Below the pieces are notes generated by a model. It did not search any database. It was not told where the DNA came from and saw only the letters and a list, made by a program, of their open reading frames with translations. A stretch of DNA of 28,727 nucleotides, from assembly GCF_000485595.1 (NCBI RefSeq), contig NW_014578753.1:1-28727 (forward strand), given 5' to 3'. The position numbers and the translations under genes are program-made. How positions within the stretch are numbered: the stretch's first letter is position 1; the number at the start of each line of letters is the position of its first letter. The stretch comes from Priapulus caudatus. Lineage: Eukaryota; Priapulida; Priapulimorpha; Priapulimorphida; Priapulidae. Shown piece by piece: positions 10,430-19,250 of this stretch.

Positions 10430-10911
10430 TTACGGGTTCTATGTAGCATCACAGGCACAATCTATTCAGTCAAGTTTTGAAAGCATTGTTTAAACAGCGA
10501 TCATTACCAGGCTGCTGACGCAGCCGATTCGGGTCATTCTCGCACCTGCAACAACTACTAGTGTAACGGGATTGCCGTTTCCGCTATTCACGAAGTGTGG
10601 AATGTTAGATGAGCTTTGTTTTTCTAAGTGGGTTGAATAAATCAAACAATGTCCGCCTTAATCCTTCCTTTTGAGACGAGCAAATTATCAAGCAACATCG
10701 GCAATTCTCTGTAGTTTTTTCCGGGGTGAAAGATGTACAATGGTTCACACGAAATCGGCTGCCTTATAATCCTTCTGCATAAGTAAAAATTGAATGGAAA
10801 GTTAGGCAAGCGAATATCACACCTAACAGGTGCGTTTTGCTAGGTAAAAATTGCTAAGATGCGTAGATCTGCATAAAAGGCTAGCCTGGAGATTGATCAC
10901 AAACATTCAAA
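10430..10911. promoter_or_regulatory. Divergent intergenic region of the element
   Basis: This lies between the most upstream leftward exon signals and the rightward start codon. It contains a TATA-like GCATAAAAGG at 10871-10880, about 32 bases before the ATG at 10912 and well placed for a short leader. No equally good leftward TATA box was found. Confidence 0.45.
10871..10880 (+). promoter_or_regulatory. TATA-like box of the ParB-methyltransferase gene
   Basis: GCATAAAAGG lies 32 bases upstream of an ATG in an A-rich start context (AAAATGA). The spacing fits a core promoter with a very short leader. Confidence 0.45.
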
Positions 10912-10996
10912 ATGACGCAGCCAAAGAAGTGGTACATGGAAGAGGAGGAACGCACAGGGAAACTGTTCATATGGCTACAGCACGCAGATAATAACG
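10912..10996 (+). CDS. First exon of the ParB-methyltransferase gene (probable)
   Basis: ATG at 10912, then MTQPKKWYMEEEERTGKLFI followed by WLQHADNN, and a good donor G|GTAAAC. The 85 bases leave phase 1. The start was chosen for its context, the upstream TATA-like box and the open frame up to a donor. No domain is recognised; it is an acidic and basic N-terminal stretch. Confidence 0.6.
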
Positions 10997-11190
10997 GTAA
11001 ACGTGTTTACAAACGAATTGTCTAATTGTCAAACGATCGCGACTTCCTCTGCGACCACACAGCTGTCTAAATTTTCCAGGCGGGAGGGGGGCATGATCCC
11101 GAACCACTCTAGCGCCGCATGCCTTCGGCACGCCTTCACTCAAATATCGTCCCCGTCTCCTAAAAGCTAGATCTATCCCTGTATAATTAT

Positions 11191-11258
11191 ATCAGGAGTG
11201 AATAGTAGAGTCTATTATTATTATTATTATTTTTATATCTCTATTATTCACTCCTGAT
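11191..11258. repeat. 20-base-arm hairpin with TCAGGAG ends
   Basis: ATCAGGAGTGAATAGTAGAG (11191-11210) pairs with 11239-11258 at 19 of 20 positions across a loop rich in TAT triplets. It lies in the first intron of the rightward gene. Confidence 0.8.
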
Positions 11259-11372
11259 TATATCCATCAAGAAGAAAGATATGTTAAGTCTCAGTTTGTC
11301 TGGTTTTAACAATGACATTTTCATTATTATTAACTTATGTATGTAAAATAGTTTTGCATGTGCCTGTTTTAG

Positions 11373-11523
11373 GACTAGCACACCGGTGTATAAACGAAAA
11401 AAGGGAGCCGTCCAGAATCTGATGTGACAGTTGTCCCAGTCATCAAAAAGAGGAAACGACTTGTGCCAAAGGAATTGATCCAAACACATATCATCCAGAA
11501 ATCAGTTAGAAGCAAACTTATAG
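11373..11523 (+). CDS. Second exon, basic N-terminal region (frame uncertain)
   Basis: Acceptor CTGTTTTAG, donor ATAG|GTAGAG. One frame gives STPVYKRKK. After the six-A run near 11398-11403 a second frame gives ESDVTVVPVIKKRKRLVPKE and IIQKSVRSKLI. A one-base miscount in the A run would join them. The KKRKR cluster could be a nuclear localisation signal. The phases to the exons on either side do not match as drawn, so a further exon or another indel is needed. Confidence 0.45.
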
Positions 11524-13302
11524 GTAGAGAAATTATTAGTGCGTGTGTATAATTCAGAGACTAGTCGTCACGTTACATATGAGTTGTTAAGTCATTCTAA
11601 CATTTAATTACTGATTTCAAATGTGTGATGTTTGTAATTCATGTAGCATTGTTGAATCATTGCATTAGTTAGGTGTCTTTTCTATTCCAAGGTACATTTA
11701 AAGGCCTTCTTTAGTGATATCTCTAAACTGTCAAATTTTTACAATTATTTGAAGCTAGTATCAACACGTAAATAACGAAAGCATTCGTATATTTTTTGGT
11801 TGCCTCTGTGATATTTAAAACACGTCTTGATGTTGGGTCTATGAATGTTGAAAATCATTTATTCTGCCAAACCGGCCACCAGGTGGGAAAACGGCCTGTG
11901 ACGTCAGGCTAGGTTCTCCCCGCGTTGCGCCGCACACAAAGCCTGCATCAGTGCATGAGCACAAAGCTATCCTCGGCTGTAACTTATATTGGGCATAAAC
12001 ATCCAACTGCCATATTAATCATCATGAGCATGATATATATATATATATACATATATGCATTGTAGACTTTACTACCGGATTAAACCACATTAATACTCAG
12101 ACAATAAAATCGGTTCCACCATATTTCCATATGGCTTTACTCAGCTCATTGCCATCTGCAGTGAACAATGTATACGCAATACGTTTTTGTTCTACTTCTG
12201 TTGTTGGCGACCCGGTTAGTTTCAGTTACAGCTGACCTCAGGGTTAAACACTACATGATATATGATTATTAACTCGTACTGTATACACTGAGTTTCTTAC
12301 GATACAAGTACTAAATGCACATTACACGTGAAATAACATTGTTACTATTATCATGTGCATAAATTCTACGTATTAAGTCCTGTCATAATTTCCACTACCG
12401 GTACGCTAAAACATTTACTATTGACTATTGTCAGCTTTGCTTTTCTTTAGTCAGGCCTACTGTACTGTAGTACTGAGGACCTCTTTAGAAAATTAGACAG
12501 TACTTGTAGAATGGGAAATCGACAGTTGCATTATCTGTTGGAAAAACTTAGCTATTTAGCTATTTAGCTTGCTACCGAAACAAAACATTTCATTATGTCA
12601 GGAGCGTATAATGTCAGTATACGCTCCTGATTATGTACACCTAGTACCTACAATGAAATACTGAGCTAAACTCACCATTCAGCAGTCTTCCTCTGCTGGT
12701 CGACGTTGCCTTGAACATTGGCAACGAACATGAACAAGGCATCACACGTTTCCTTGGCACGGTTGCCTTAAACTATGCCTGGGTAATCGTATGCTCCAAG
12801 AAACGTATTGCGAGGATTAGAATATCATTCCGTCCGTTGTATAAAACAAAATCGTCTGCACAGCCTGGTCGGCTAGCGTTAATCGTTGGCCAACGTTCAA
12901 ACATGTACGCAGCTGCATGGAATACAACTATCTCAACATGTTCAATTCATTGTCTATGTCTACTTCATTTCATTTTATCAATGCTGATGACTGCTCATCC
13001 GTATCGTACGAAACTGATATTAGTCTAGAGCGACTCTGAATCGGTGTCACATTGTACATTGTACAGGCTCCATTGTACCACGCTTGGCAACAGGTAAACA
13101 AGCGAGAGCTAGTGCTAGCCTGACGTCACCTACGTCATGCGCCAAAGTAGGTGGCGCCTTTGCGTTCCGCAAATCTTAACATTGTGTTCATCAAAAATGC
13201 TTTGTTCTCAATACACCCGAAAACCATTCAACCTGTAAATTTCTTAGTAGTTGTACAAAACATAGTTAATTTGATATATGTAACTATTTTTCATCACTAA
13301 AG
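11524..13302. other. Long intron or intergenic stretch
   Basis: AT-rich, with a (TA)n run at 12032-12050 and a hairpin at 12598-12630. A - strand piece near 12673-12745 has an ATG and a GTGAGT donor and might be an unrelated exon. A + frame at 12711-13028 shows no motif. A possible missing exon of the ParB-methyltransferase gene was not located here. Confidence 0.45.
12598..12630. repeat. 13-base perfect hairpin with TCAGGAG ends
   Basis: TCAGGAGCGTATA (12598-12610), a 7-base loop ATGTCAG, and the exact reverse complement at 12618-12630. It has the same terminal heptamer as the hairpin at 11191-11258. Confidence 0.85.
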
Positions 13303-13473
13303 GAGGCCTTTAAGATCAGTATTATTGCACTGAAGCTACAGAGGCAGTTGAGAAACATAGATGACGTGTTCCTGACGAGGCTAAAGGCTGACATGCAAGA
13401 GTTTCCAGATGAAGCATATCAGCCACTTGTAGCAACAGTTTCAGTATCGAACACTGAATTTAATGCTGCAGTT
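13303..13473 (+). CDS. ParB-like domain, first half
   Basis: The acceptor CACTAAAG precedes 13303 and the strong donor GTT|GTAAGT begins at 13474. It is 57 codons in phase 0, reading EAFKISIIALKLQRQLRNID, then LKADMQEFPDEAYQPLVATV. A helix leading to a (Y)QPLV strand is the ParB/sulfiredoxin-fold opening. It joins in phase to the exon at 13865. Confidence 0.75.
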
Positions 13474-13585
13474 GTAAGTTACATGCATAGTTTTTAAGTG
13501 ACCTCGCTGAATTACCGAGTGAAAGATAGCTTTATCTTGCCAGAGTTTAATAGTAGCAGTTAATATCAGCTAGCTGGCTGGCTAG

Positions 13586-13604
13586 AGCGGTGTGTGTGCG
13601 CGTG

Positions 13605-13640
<36 letters not shown>

Positions 13641-13660
13641 TGTGTGTGTGTGCATGCGAG
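13586..13660. repeat. (TGCG)n / (TG)n microsatellite
   Basis: About ten TGCG tetramers flanked by TG repeats in the intron between the two ParB-domain exons. Confidence 0.95.
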
Positions 13661-13864
13661 TGTGTTTGCTATGCTATACCACTGCTGTGATCTACTCCAA
13701 TCAGACATGTGAGTTTAGGTAACACGTTTGTCGCAACAAAGCAAATGGAAAAACCAGTTTAGATAGCAGTAAATAAATTACATAAACATTGATGAAACGA
13801 ATTGAAATGTATGTTATATTCAGTATCATTATTTGTGAAAACGTTTGCGATCCTATATTTGTAG

Positions 13865-14059
13865 TTCAATGGCTACAGCTATCAAGTGATTGGAGGCCAG
13901 CACCTGGTAACAGCGGCGAAAAACGCGGCTGATGGGTACAATTATAATAAACTATTCTGCGTGGTTTATTGAGCGTTGACATGTGAAGAGTCCATGTGGT
14001 TAGCCAGCAGACATAACCAGACCGGAGGGAATCGCCATAAAATGACGTGCCTTGACAAG
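13865..14059 (+). CDS. ParB-like domain, second half, with in-frame TGA
   Basis: Acceptor TTTGTAG, donor GACAAG|GTATTA, 65 codons in phase 0. Reads FNGYSYQVIGGQHLVTAAKN, then NKLFCVVY, a TGA at 13970-13972, then ALTCEESMWLASRHNQTGGN. Y-x-V-I-G-G-Q-H is the signature (GxHR-like) loop of ParB domains. E-x-LASRHN follows in the same family. Matching sequence on both sides of the TGA shows that the stop interrupts an exon. Confidence 0.8.
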
Positions 14060-14257
14060 GTATTATATAAATCTGAGCATCACATATGTAATGTATTAAA
14101 TTAGCCAACATTTCATTGATAAAGCAACAAAAAATCGTATAATAAGTACACGAGTATCACATACAGTAAATACACACAGTAGTAAATTTCAAGCTTGTAT
14201 GCAACAACTCGCAAACACCGTTTTAATACCTATATCATGTCATGTGTTATTTTTTAG

Positions 14258-14359
14258 GTTAGGTTCTGTCATACATGGCAAATACAACAGCGCACGTCAG
14301 GGGGACGAGACAGTTATTTAAGATGGAAGGAGTGCTGCCGAACAATACTCAATGAAAAG
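14258..14359 (+). CDS. Linker exon of the ParB-methyltransferase gene
   Basis: Acceptor TTTTTTAG, donor AAAAG|GTATGA, 34 codons in phase 0. It begins VRFCHTWQIQQRTSGG and ends RWKECCRTILNEK. It joins without phase change to exons on both sides. No separate domain is recognised. Confidence 0.7.
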
Positions 14360-14604
14360 GTATGAAATGAACTATATAATGACGTTTGGTACAACAATTG
14401 GCTCATTTGGGTACATTCATAGTTAGTCATAGTAGACCACTATGTGTTATATTCTGTGCTGTAAAAATTCTTAGCGGTTCCTGCTAATTTTCAAATAATG
14501 ATCAAGTAAATACCTGCGAAATATTGGAATATGTTAGCCGTCAATTTTAATAAACAAATTCAACGCTGATTGTTTCAATATTCCATTATTTGTTATATAG
14601 AAAG

Positions 14605-14889
14605 ACATGTTATGCGTTAGACATCATGACAAGCCTTGCGTGCATGTCGAACGAAACATTTCAAGTTTTCGACGAGGCCATGGAAATGTACGAAGAAGGG
14701 AAACTGAGCGGTCAGAAGGAGGTAACTGGCTTGGAGACCAAGAGGGACATCACGTTCAGCACGTTTAGATTTGTTCTGGAATTGGATGAAGCTGCGATGA
14801 GAGACATCTGGCAAGACTAATTATTAAAGAATGGCGAAATGACCATCGAGCAGATGACGAAAGAAACAGAAACAATAAAGAAGCTGCAG
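14605..14889 (+). CDS. Helical exon between ParB and methyltransferase domains, with in-frame TAA
   Basis: The acceptor is AGAAAG at 14599-14604, chosen over TATAG at 14600 because it keeps phase 0. The donor is CTGCAG|GTTTGT. It reads TCYALDIMTSLACMSNETFQ, then FRFVLELDEAAMRDIWQD, TAA at 14818-14820, then LLKNGEMTIEQMTKETETIK. The acidic, helix-like character continues past the stop. CAA to TAA is one possible origin. Confidence 0.72.
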
Positions 14890-15097
14890 GTTTGTTGTTT
14901 AAATACTAGAAATTGACTGAAATTTAAGGCTTTTATTTGTAGATTTTGATTAGTCTGTTGATGTGTGTTTTAGTTTCCTCCATGTCTACCTTGTTTCAGT
15001 CTGTATATATCTTTTTTTAAACTCACATCACTTAAAATCGTTTAGAACATGCGTTTATACACGTATTGTGAAGAGTTGTTGTGCTGTATTTTAACAG

Positions 15098-15427
15098 ATA
15101 ATTCAGGTGAAGTTGTTACAACTACTGAAGATACGATCGTGGGAGGAAGCATGCAGAGACTTCCCTACTCTCACCAGTAGAGACTCTCTGTTTGCTTTCC
15201 GGGACTGCTCATTCAGAAATAAAATCCCAGAAGAGTTTTCCCGCTACGTGATGTCTGCAACGACAAAACAATGGGGTTCACCATCCTGCGGCGAGGATGT
15301 AATATCATTCAACAATGCTACGGGGTTCGTACTCGAAGGTGACGCAACTGATGTTGGGACTGCCCAAATAGTTGCAACGTTCAGCTCATTTGAAGGAGCA
15401 GCGCTTGTTATCGTCGACCCGCCAGAT
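15098..15427 (+). CDS. Methyltransferase exon with motif IV (DPP)
   Basis: Acceptor TTTTAACAG, donor GAT|GTATCA, 110 codons in phase 0. It includes DFPTLTSRDSLFAFRDCSF and ends FSSFEGAALVIVDPPD. A hydrophobic strand followed by DPP is motif IV of amino-methyltransferases. The fourth residue, normally Tyr, Phe or Trp, is Asp at the exon border (GAT where TAT would give Tyr). If no splicing occurs, the frame stops at 15440, and an AATAAA near 15520 could then end a short transcript. Confidence 0.75.
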
Positions 15428-15760
15428 GTATCATATATCTGAAAATTACTATTTTACAGTGGAAAATGACAGTTGATGTACACAATTCATAGAGTTTTTC
15501 GTGTTTTTATTTTGGTGTGAATAAAGCAGGAAACTGAGCTTTGATTATTAACTCCGTGTGACGTGGTACAAATTATGTTCTCAGATATCTCAAGAGAAAG
15601 AAACCTGTGACTCTAGGAATCGTGCTATCGATCGTGTATTTTTGTTGTACTAGAATAGTACCTAGGATTGCTTTGTAGCTTGTTTATTTTGTGACAATCT
15701 CCAAGACGCGAGCACTGTGGGGTCGCCCTCTTTTGTAAACCGCTTTGTTTGTTTTTTCAG

Positions 15761-15950
15761 AACTGGACTACCTTGGAATTGTCAAAATTCTGTCTCGCTG
15801 TGTGATCAATGAATTTGGACGCGGAAGTACGGGCGTTCACCTTAGTGGTCATATGCCAATCGGCTCATGAGGAGGTCATCAAAATGCTGGAGGAAGATGG
15901 ATTTGCGACAGAGATCGCATACGCATATTACAGCAGACGGCTAGTAAAAG
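15761..15950 (+). CDS. Methyltransferase exon after motif IV, with in-frame TGA
   Basis: Acceptor GTTTTTTCAG, donor AAAAG|GTGAGA, 190 bases leaving phase 1. It begins NWTTLELSKFCLAV, TGA at 15803-15805, then SMNLDAEVRAFTLVVICQSA and EVIKMLEEDGFATEIAYAYY. The W-x3-EL helix, a hydrophobic strand ending in C, and L-x3-GF follow motif IV in beta-class methylases. CGA to TGA is a possible origin of the stop. Confidence 0.75.
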
Positions 15951-16332
15951 GTGAGATGTTCTGACAGCAAAACATGTTGTAAAGCTATCGATATTGAAAT
16001 GTACTTTAAAGCAAACAAGAAATTTTTTGTATGAGATATATATATATATGGGCGATTTTTCTGCTAATACGTACCTTTAAGCAATGTCATCCTCTGTTTC
16101 AATATAAGGGTTTATACAATATTGATTGCAACGATTCGGCAAGGTGCAATTAAAGTTGTGTTAATAACAAAATATAGATAGCAGCAGCTATAATACAGCT
16201 TTGAACCGGCTCTTTAGGTAGTCCATAACAAATTCTATAATTTGTTCATTGTGTAGAGCAAGACCGGCAGTAACAAACCTAACCCCGAATACAAACAATA
16301 GAAACTTAATCGCTATTTTATTTTATTTTAAG

Positions 16333-16583
16333 GAAAGCAAAACCTTACGAATATGCTCCAGCATATAGTGGTTGGCCAGTGGCATACAGGGGAGCAGGAG
16401 AGGTGCAGCAACCTTGTTCAGCCCCATAGAAATGTCTTTCTAACAGACATGGTAGAGAGACCGGAGAGAGACGAAGACGGAGACATTGTCAACGCAGAAC
16501 AGCGACCAGAAAACTTTTACGCCGCAATAATAGAAGCGTATAGCATGAGAACGACACCGTGATCGATGCTTGCTCTGGGACAG
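16333..16583 (+). CDS. Methyltransferase exon with motif X-like block and motif I
   Basis: Acceptor ATTTTAAG; it accepts phase 1. Encodes NMLQHIVVGQWHTGEQERC, RNVFLTDMVERPERDEDGDI and NAEQRPENFYAAIIEAYS. After a one-base shift near 16559 it reads VIDACSGTG up to the donor ACAG|GTATAT. N-x-E-Q-R-P-x6-I-I-x-A-Y-S followed by V-I-D-x-C-S-G-T-G matches the C-terminal QKP... VLDxFxGTG block (motif X to motif I, the SAM-binding loop). Confidence 0.8.
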
Positions 16584-16835
16584 GTATATAAGTACATTAC
16601 TCACCATATATTGTTATAAAGAAGGGAAGGAAGAAACGAAGTTATTTTGTCTAATACAAGAGTAAATTATCATTTGGCTTTCGTTTACGTAATTGTGCAT
16701 GATACTTCTTTTAAAAGACGATCATGTGAAATCTCAATTCCCAATTAATAGAAATTTTGTTTTAAGGGTGCAATGTTACAATACATTTTTCAGAAAAAAA
16801 CATCTTTTAATAAATAGTGAAATCTATTTTTACAG

Positions 16836-16956
16836 GTACAGGTACAGGATAACAGTCGCAATGAGATTGACGAAAAATTGTGTTGCAGTAGAAAACGACA
16901 TCAAGCAGGTCGAAGCCATCAAGAAGAGACTAATACGCCTACAGTGTGACTTGTAA
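16836..16956 (+). CDS. Last exon of the ParB-methyltransferase gene
   Basis: Three alternative AG acceptors lie in the repeated GTACAG at 16833-16847. The reading ends RITVAMRLTKNCVAVENDIK followed by QVEAIKKRLIRLQCDL and TAA at 16954-16956. ...A-x-R-L-x-K-N-x-V-A-V-E-x-D is the strand-helix-strand that follows motif I, where an acidic residue contacts the SAM ribose. The frame needs an incoming phase 2 while the previous exon offers phase 1 in the motif I frame, so another one-base error or lesion is likely. Confidence 0.72.
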
Positions 16957-18100
16957 ATGCTGTTTTGGGGAAAAATTGTAGTCACGCTAATTTTGCCTAT
17001 TTGGAACCCATTTTTAACATTAATCAGAGGAAAACTTTATATATTTTTAACAGTGATTTTGTATATAAAAAGTTGTATCTAAATAGTTTATTGTATTTTT
17101 ATGTTTTTGTGTATGTCGCTCATTGTGTAAATAGTGCATAAAACTAGTCCCTTTTAAACGTTTGCGAACAAAAATATCTCTGTCTTATGAAGGTTATACT
17201 TGGACTAGTAAGGCATTGCATTTCAAGTGTTTAGATATAAAAATTATTATTATCGGTATTGCTAATAATTATAAGCTGTGATTAATTTCAACCTGTATAC
17301 GTAGTAGTTTTTCTGAATAAGTCATACAATAACAATGCTTAGTACATTTATCCGTCTCTCAAGTATGTAATACATAAGCTATGATTGAAACTTTTAGGCG
17401 AATATTAACGTTTACTACATTGGTATAAATAGTTTACTATATTTTCATGTTTTTGCGTATGTTGCTCATTATGTAAATATAGTGCATAAAACTAGTCTTT
17501 TTTAAACGTTTGCGAACAAAAAGATCTGTCTTAAAGGACCAGGGTCGTCATTTGCGGTTAACTAAATTGTGTAAGTTATGATTTTTGACCGCATGATGGA
17601 GCCACTGTGCAGTTTTTAAATACACCGCTGTCAGACGATGGCGCTCTACTGCGCAACGTTATACTTGGACTAGTAATGCATTGCATTTCAAGTGTTTGCA
17701 TAAAAAATTATTATTACCGGTATTGCTAATAAGCTGTGATTTCAACCTGTACACGTAGTATAGTTTTTCTGAATAAGCCACACAGTAATAATTCTTAGTA
17801 CATGTAACCGTGTCTCAAGTGTGTATAATACATAATCTATGATTTAAACTTTTAAGCGAATTTTAACTTTTACTACATTAGTATATTGAAGCATGTTTAA
17901 CATTGATTTTGTGACTGGTGCAAGGAAATATAGTACGTCAAAAAATTAGATTTTCACAATAAAGTAGTGTCACAATATTTATCTATTTGATTATACTGGC
18001 ATGCGGCTTTAATAAGCAGCTTCAAATGTTATGAAGTATATCATTAATCAACGATTCTATCACGACCTTAGTCTATTCCCAAACTTAGCAGTCGCGCAAT
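16957..18100. repeat. 3' region with a ~346 bp direct duplication
   Basis: The sequence starting AAATAGTTTAYTRTATTTT at 17081 repeats from 17427. The second copy (to about 17885) contains an extra block at about 17533-17657. No gene is seen. An AATAAA at 17958-17963 could serve the rightward gene. Confidence 0.7.
17533..17657. mobile_element. ~125 bp insertion in the second duplicate copy
   Basis: The two flanking copies read straight through this point (CTGTCTTA then GTTATACTTGG). The extra block starts AAAGGACCAGGGTCGTC and ends CTACTGCGCAAC. It is short and GC-richer than its surroundings, as expected of a small SINE or MITE. I found no clear terminal repeats. Confidence 0.5.
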
Positions 18101-18553
18101 GTTTATCGTTTCCATAGCAAGCATTTTTAGCGTTGATCTTGTGACTGCATGATGCAAGGAAACAGTCTGTTTGACTTGGCAGTCGTTGTTATCAGGGTTG
18201 CTATAATGCAGCCCTCATAAAAACCGGTTGGTGGTTTGCATACGGGGAGTTTTAGCAGGAAATTAGCAGTCGCGCGATGTTATCAGAGCTGCTATAATGC
18301 AGCCCTCATAAAAACCGGTTGGTGGTTTGCATACGGGGAGTTTTAGCAGAAATTAGCAGTCGCCCGCGGTTATCAGGGCTGCTATAATGCAGCCCATAAA
18401 AACGCGTTGGTGGTTGCATACGGGGAGTTTTAGCAAGAATTAGCAGTCGCCCGCTGTTATCAAGGGCTGCTATAATGCAGCCCTCATAAAAACCGGTTGG
18501 TGGTCTGGCATACGGGAGTTTAGCAAGAAGTTGCAGTTGCTCGCTGTTATCAG
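18101..18553 (+). repeat. Right terminal inverted repeat
   Basis: The inner part, 18101-18172, is the reverse complement of the left TIR inner part. The outer part, 18189-18553, is four tandem units with starts at 18189, 18280, 18370 and 18457. Each unit contains GGGCTGCTATAATGCAGCCC or a close variant (a 7-base stem with loop TATAAT) and AACCGGTTGGTGG. A - strand frame at 18306-18572 is only translated repeat. Confidence 0.8.
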
Positions 18554-19250
18554 AAATGGATTCTAAATTCATGGTGTTAAAGCAATGTCTTATAGCAGGT
18601 GTAGGGCCCGTATACCAGCTAAATTATAAGTAAAATAGTCACGCATAGCTTTTTGAAAAGCTCGAAACTTTACTTCTGCTCGATTCTAAAATTCTTCTCA
18701 CCCATAGCTTGTATATAAAATTACAGCAACGTAAAAGTAGTTACGCCTGTTATCTGGCAGAAATTCTCATTTCCAAGAATTCGAAAGTATTCCAATGGTG
18801 TTATATGCACAAACGCACACATACACTGTCATCCACATGCTGTAATTTACGTGCTGTACCTGTTCAATGTTGCACAATAATGATGAACTGAATAATATGC
18901 GATCAGTGATCATAATAATGCGCCCAGGTACTGATTAAAGTGAAATTAGGCCCCAGTTGATTTTAATGACTCTTTTGTAAATTTCACAGATAAAAAAACA
19001 GCCAACCGAAAATGAAACAGATGAACACAGATCCATACGCTACAATAAATTATACATTATCATACTCATTCCTCATATATCATACCTCATTATCATATCG
19101 CGGAACAATATTTTCCTCGGCTGACGCCTCGGAAACATTGTTACTCGGGGAGACAATCGGCAATGTCACCGTACAGGCCAGGTCGTCAATTTTTACAGTG
19201 ACACGCATTGCGGCATGTTGACATTAACCCAAATTTCCCAGGAGAAAATT
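18554..19250. other. Right flank of the element, shared with a later copy
   Basis: No gene is recognised. It is nearly collinear with 26196-26890 apart from single-base gaps. It may include the worn 5' part of the LINE fragment that follows. Confidence 0.5.

Larger units (their letters stand above)
10912..16956 (+). pseudogene. ParB-like domain fused to beta-class DNA amino-methyltransferase
   Basis: Eight exon pieces span 10912-16956. Those from 13303 on give, in order, a ParB-like N-terminal domain (LKADMQEFPDEAYQPLV, then YQVIGGQHLVTAAKN, then ESMWLASRHN), a helical linker, then methyltransferase motif IV (VIVDPPD), W-x3-ELSKF, a C-terminal N...AEQRPENFYAAIIEAYS motif-X-like block, motif I (VIDACSGTG) and RLTKNCVAVEND. 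Motif IV before motif I is the beta-class order typical of N6-adenine/N4-cytosine methylases (PF01555 type). Fusions with ParB domains are known in bacteria and phages. The likely role is sequence-guided DNA amino-methylation in the nucleus (inference). Damage: TGA 13970-13972, TAA 14818-14820 and TGA 15803-15805 in frame, plus frameshifts near 11405, 16559 and at the last joint. The aromatic residue of DPP[Y/F/W] is Asp here. About 600 codons in total. Confidence 0.82.
6596..18553. mobile_element. ~12 kb TIR element with transposase-like and ParB-methyltransferase genes
   Basis: The left end (6596-6882) is the reverse complement of the right end (18101-18553). Both contain a ~90 bp subrepeat outermost and an ~80 bp unique inner part; the word TGCTTGCTATGGAAACGATA on the left matches in reverse on the right. 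Between them lie two divergent intron-containing genes: a leftward transposase-like gene (10310-7140) and a rightward ParB-methyltransferase gene (10912-16956). Two divergent genes inside matching TIRs is a standard layout for an autonomous DNA transposon. No clear target-site duplication was found, and the right-end repeats lie inside a segmental duplication, which blurs the outer border. The two genes carry at least four in-frame stops and several frameshifts, so this copy is probably inactive. I do not recognise it as Polinton, Helitron or any other named superfamily. Confidence 0.75.

Noticed and set aside
12711-13028. 105-codon + frame as a missing exon of the ParB-methyltransferase gene
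   Set aside because: No family motif and no splice borders in phase with the neighbouring exons.
13970-13972. TGA read as selenocysteine or as an altered genetic code
   Set aside because: A TAA also interrupts the same gene, no SECIS-like element was looked for with certainty, and decay explains all three stops.
6596-18553. Polinton/Maverick identity for the 12 kb element
   Set aside because: No polymerase B, retroviral-type integrase, packaging ATPase, protease or capsid-like frames were found, and the TIRs are built of subrepeats.
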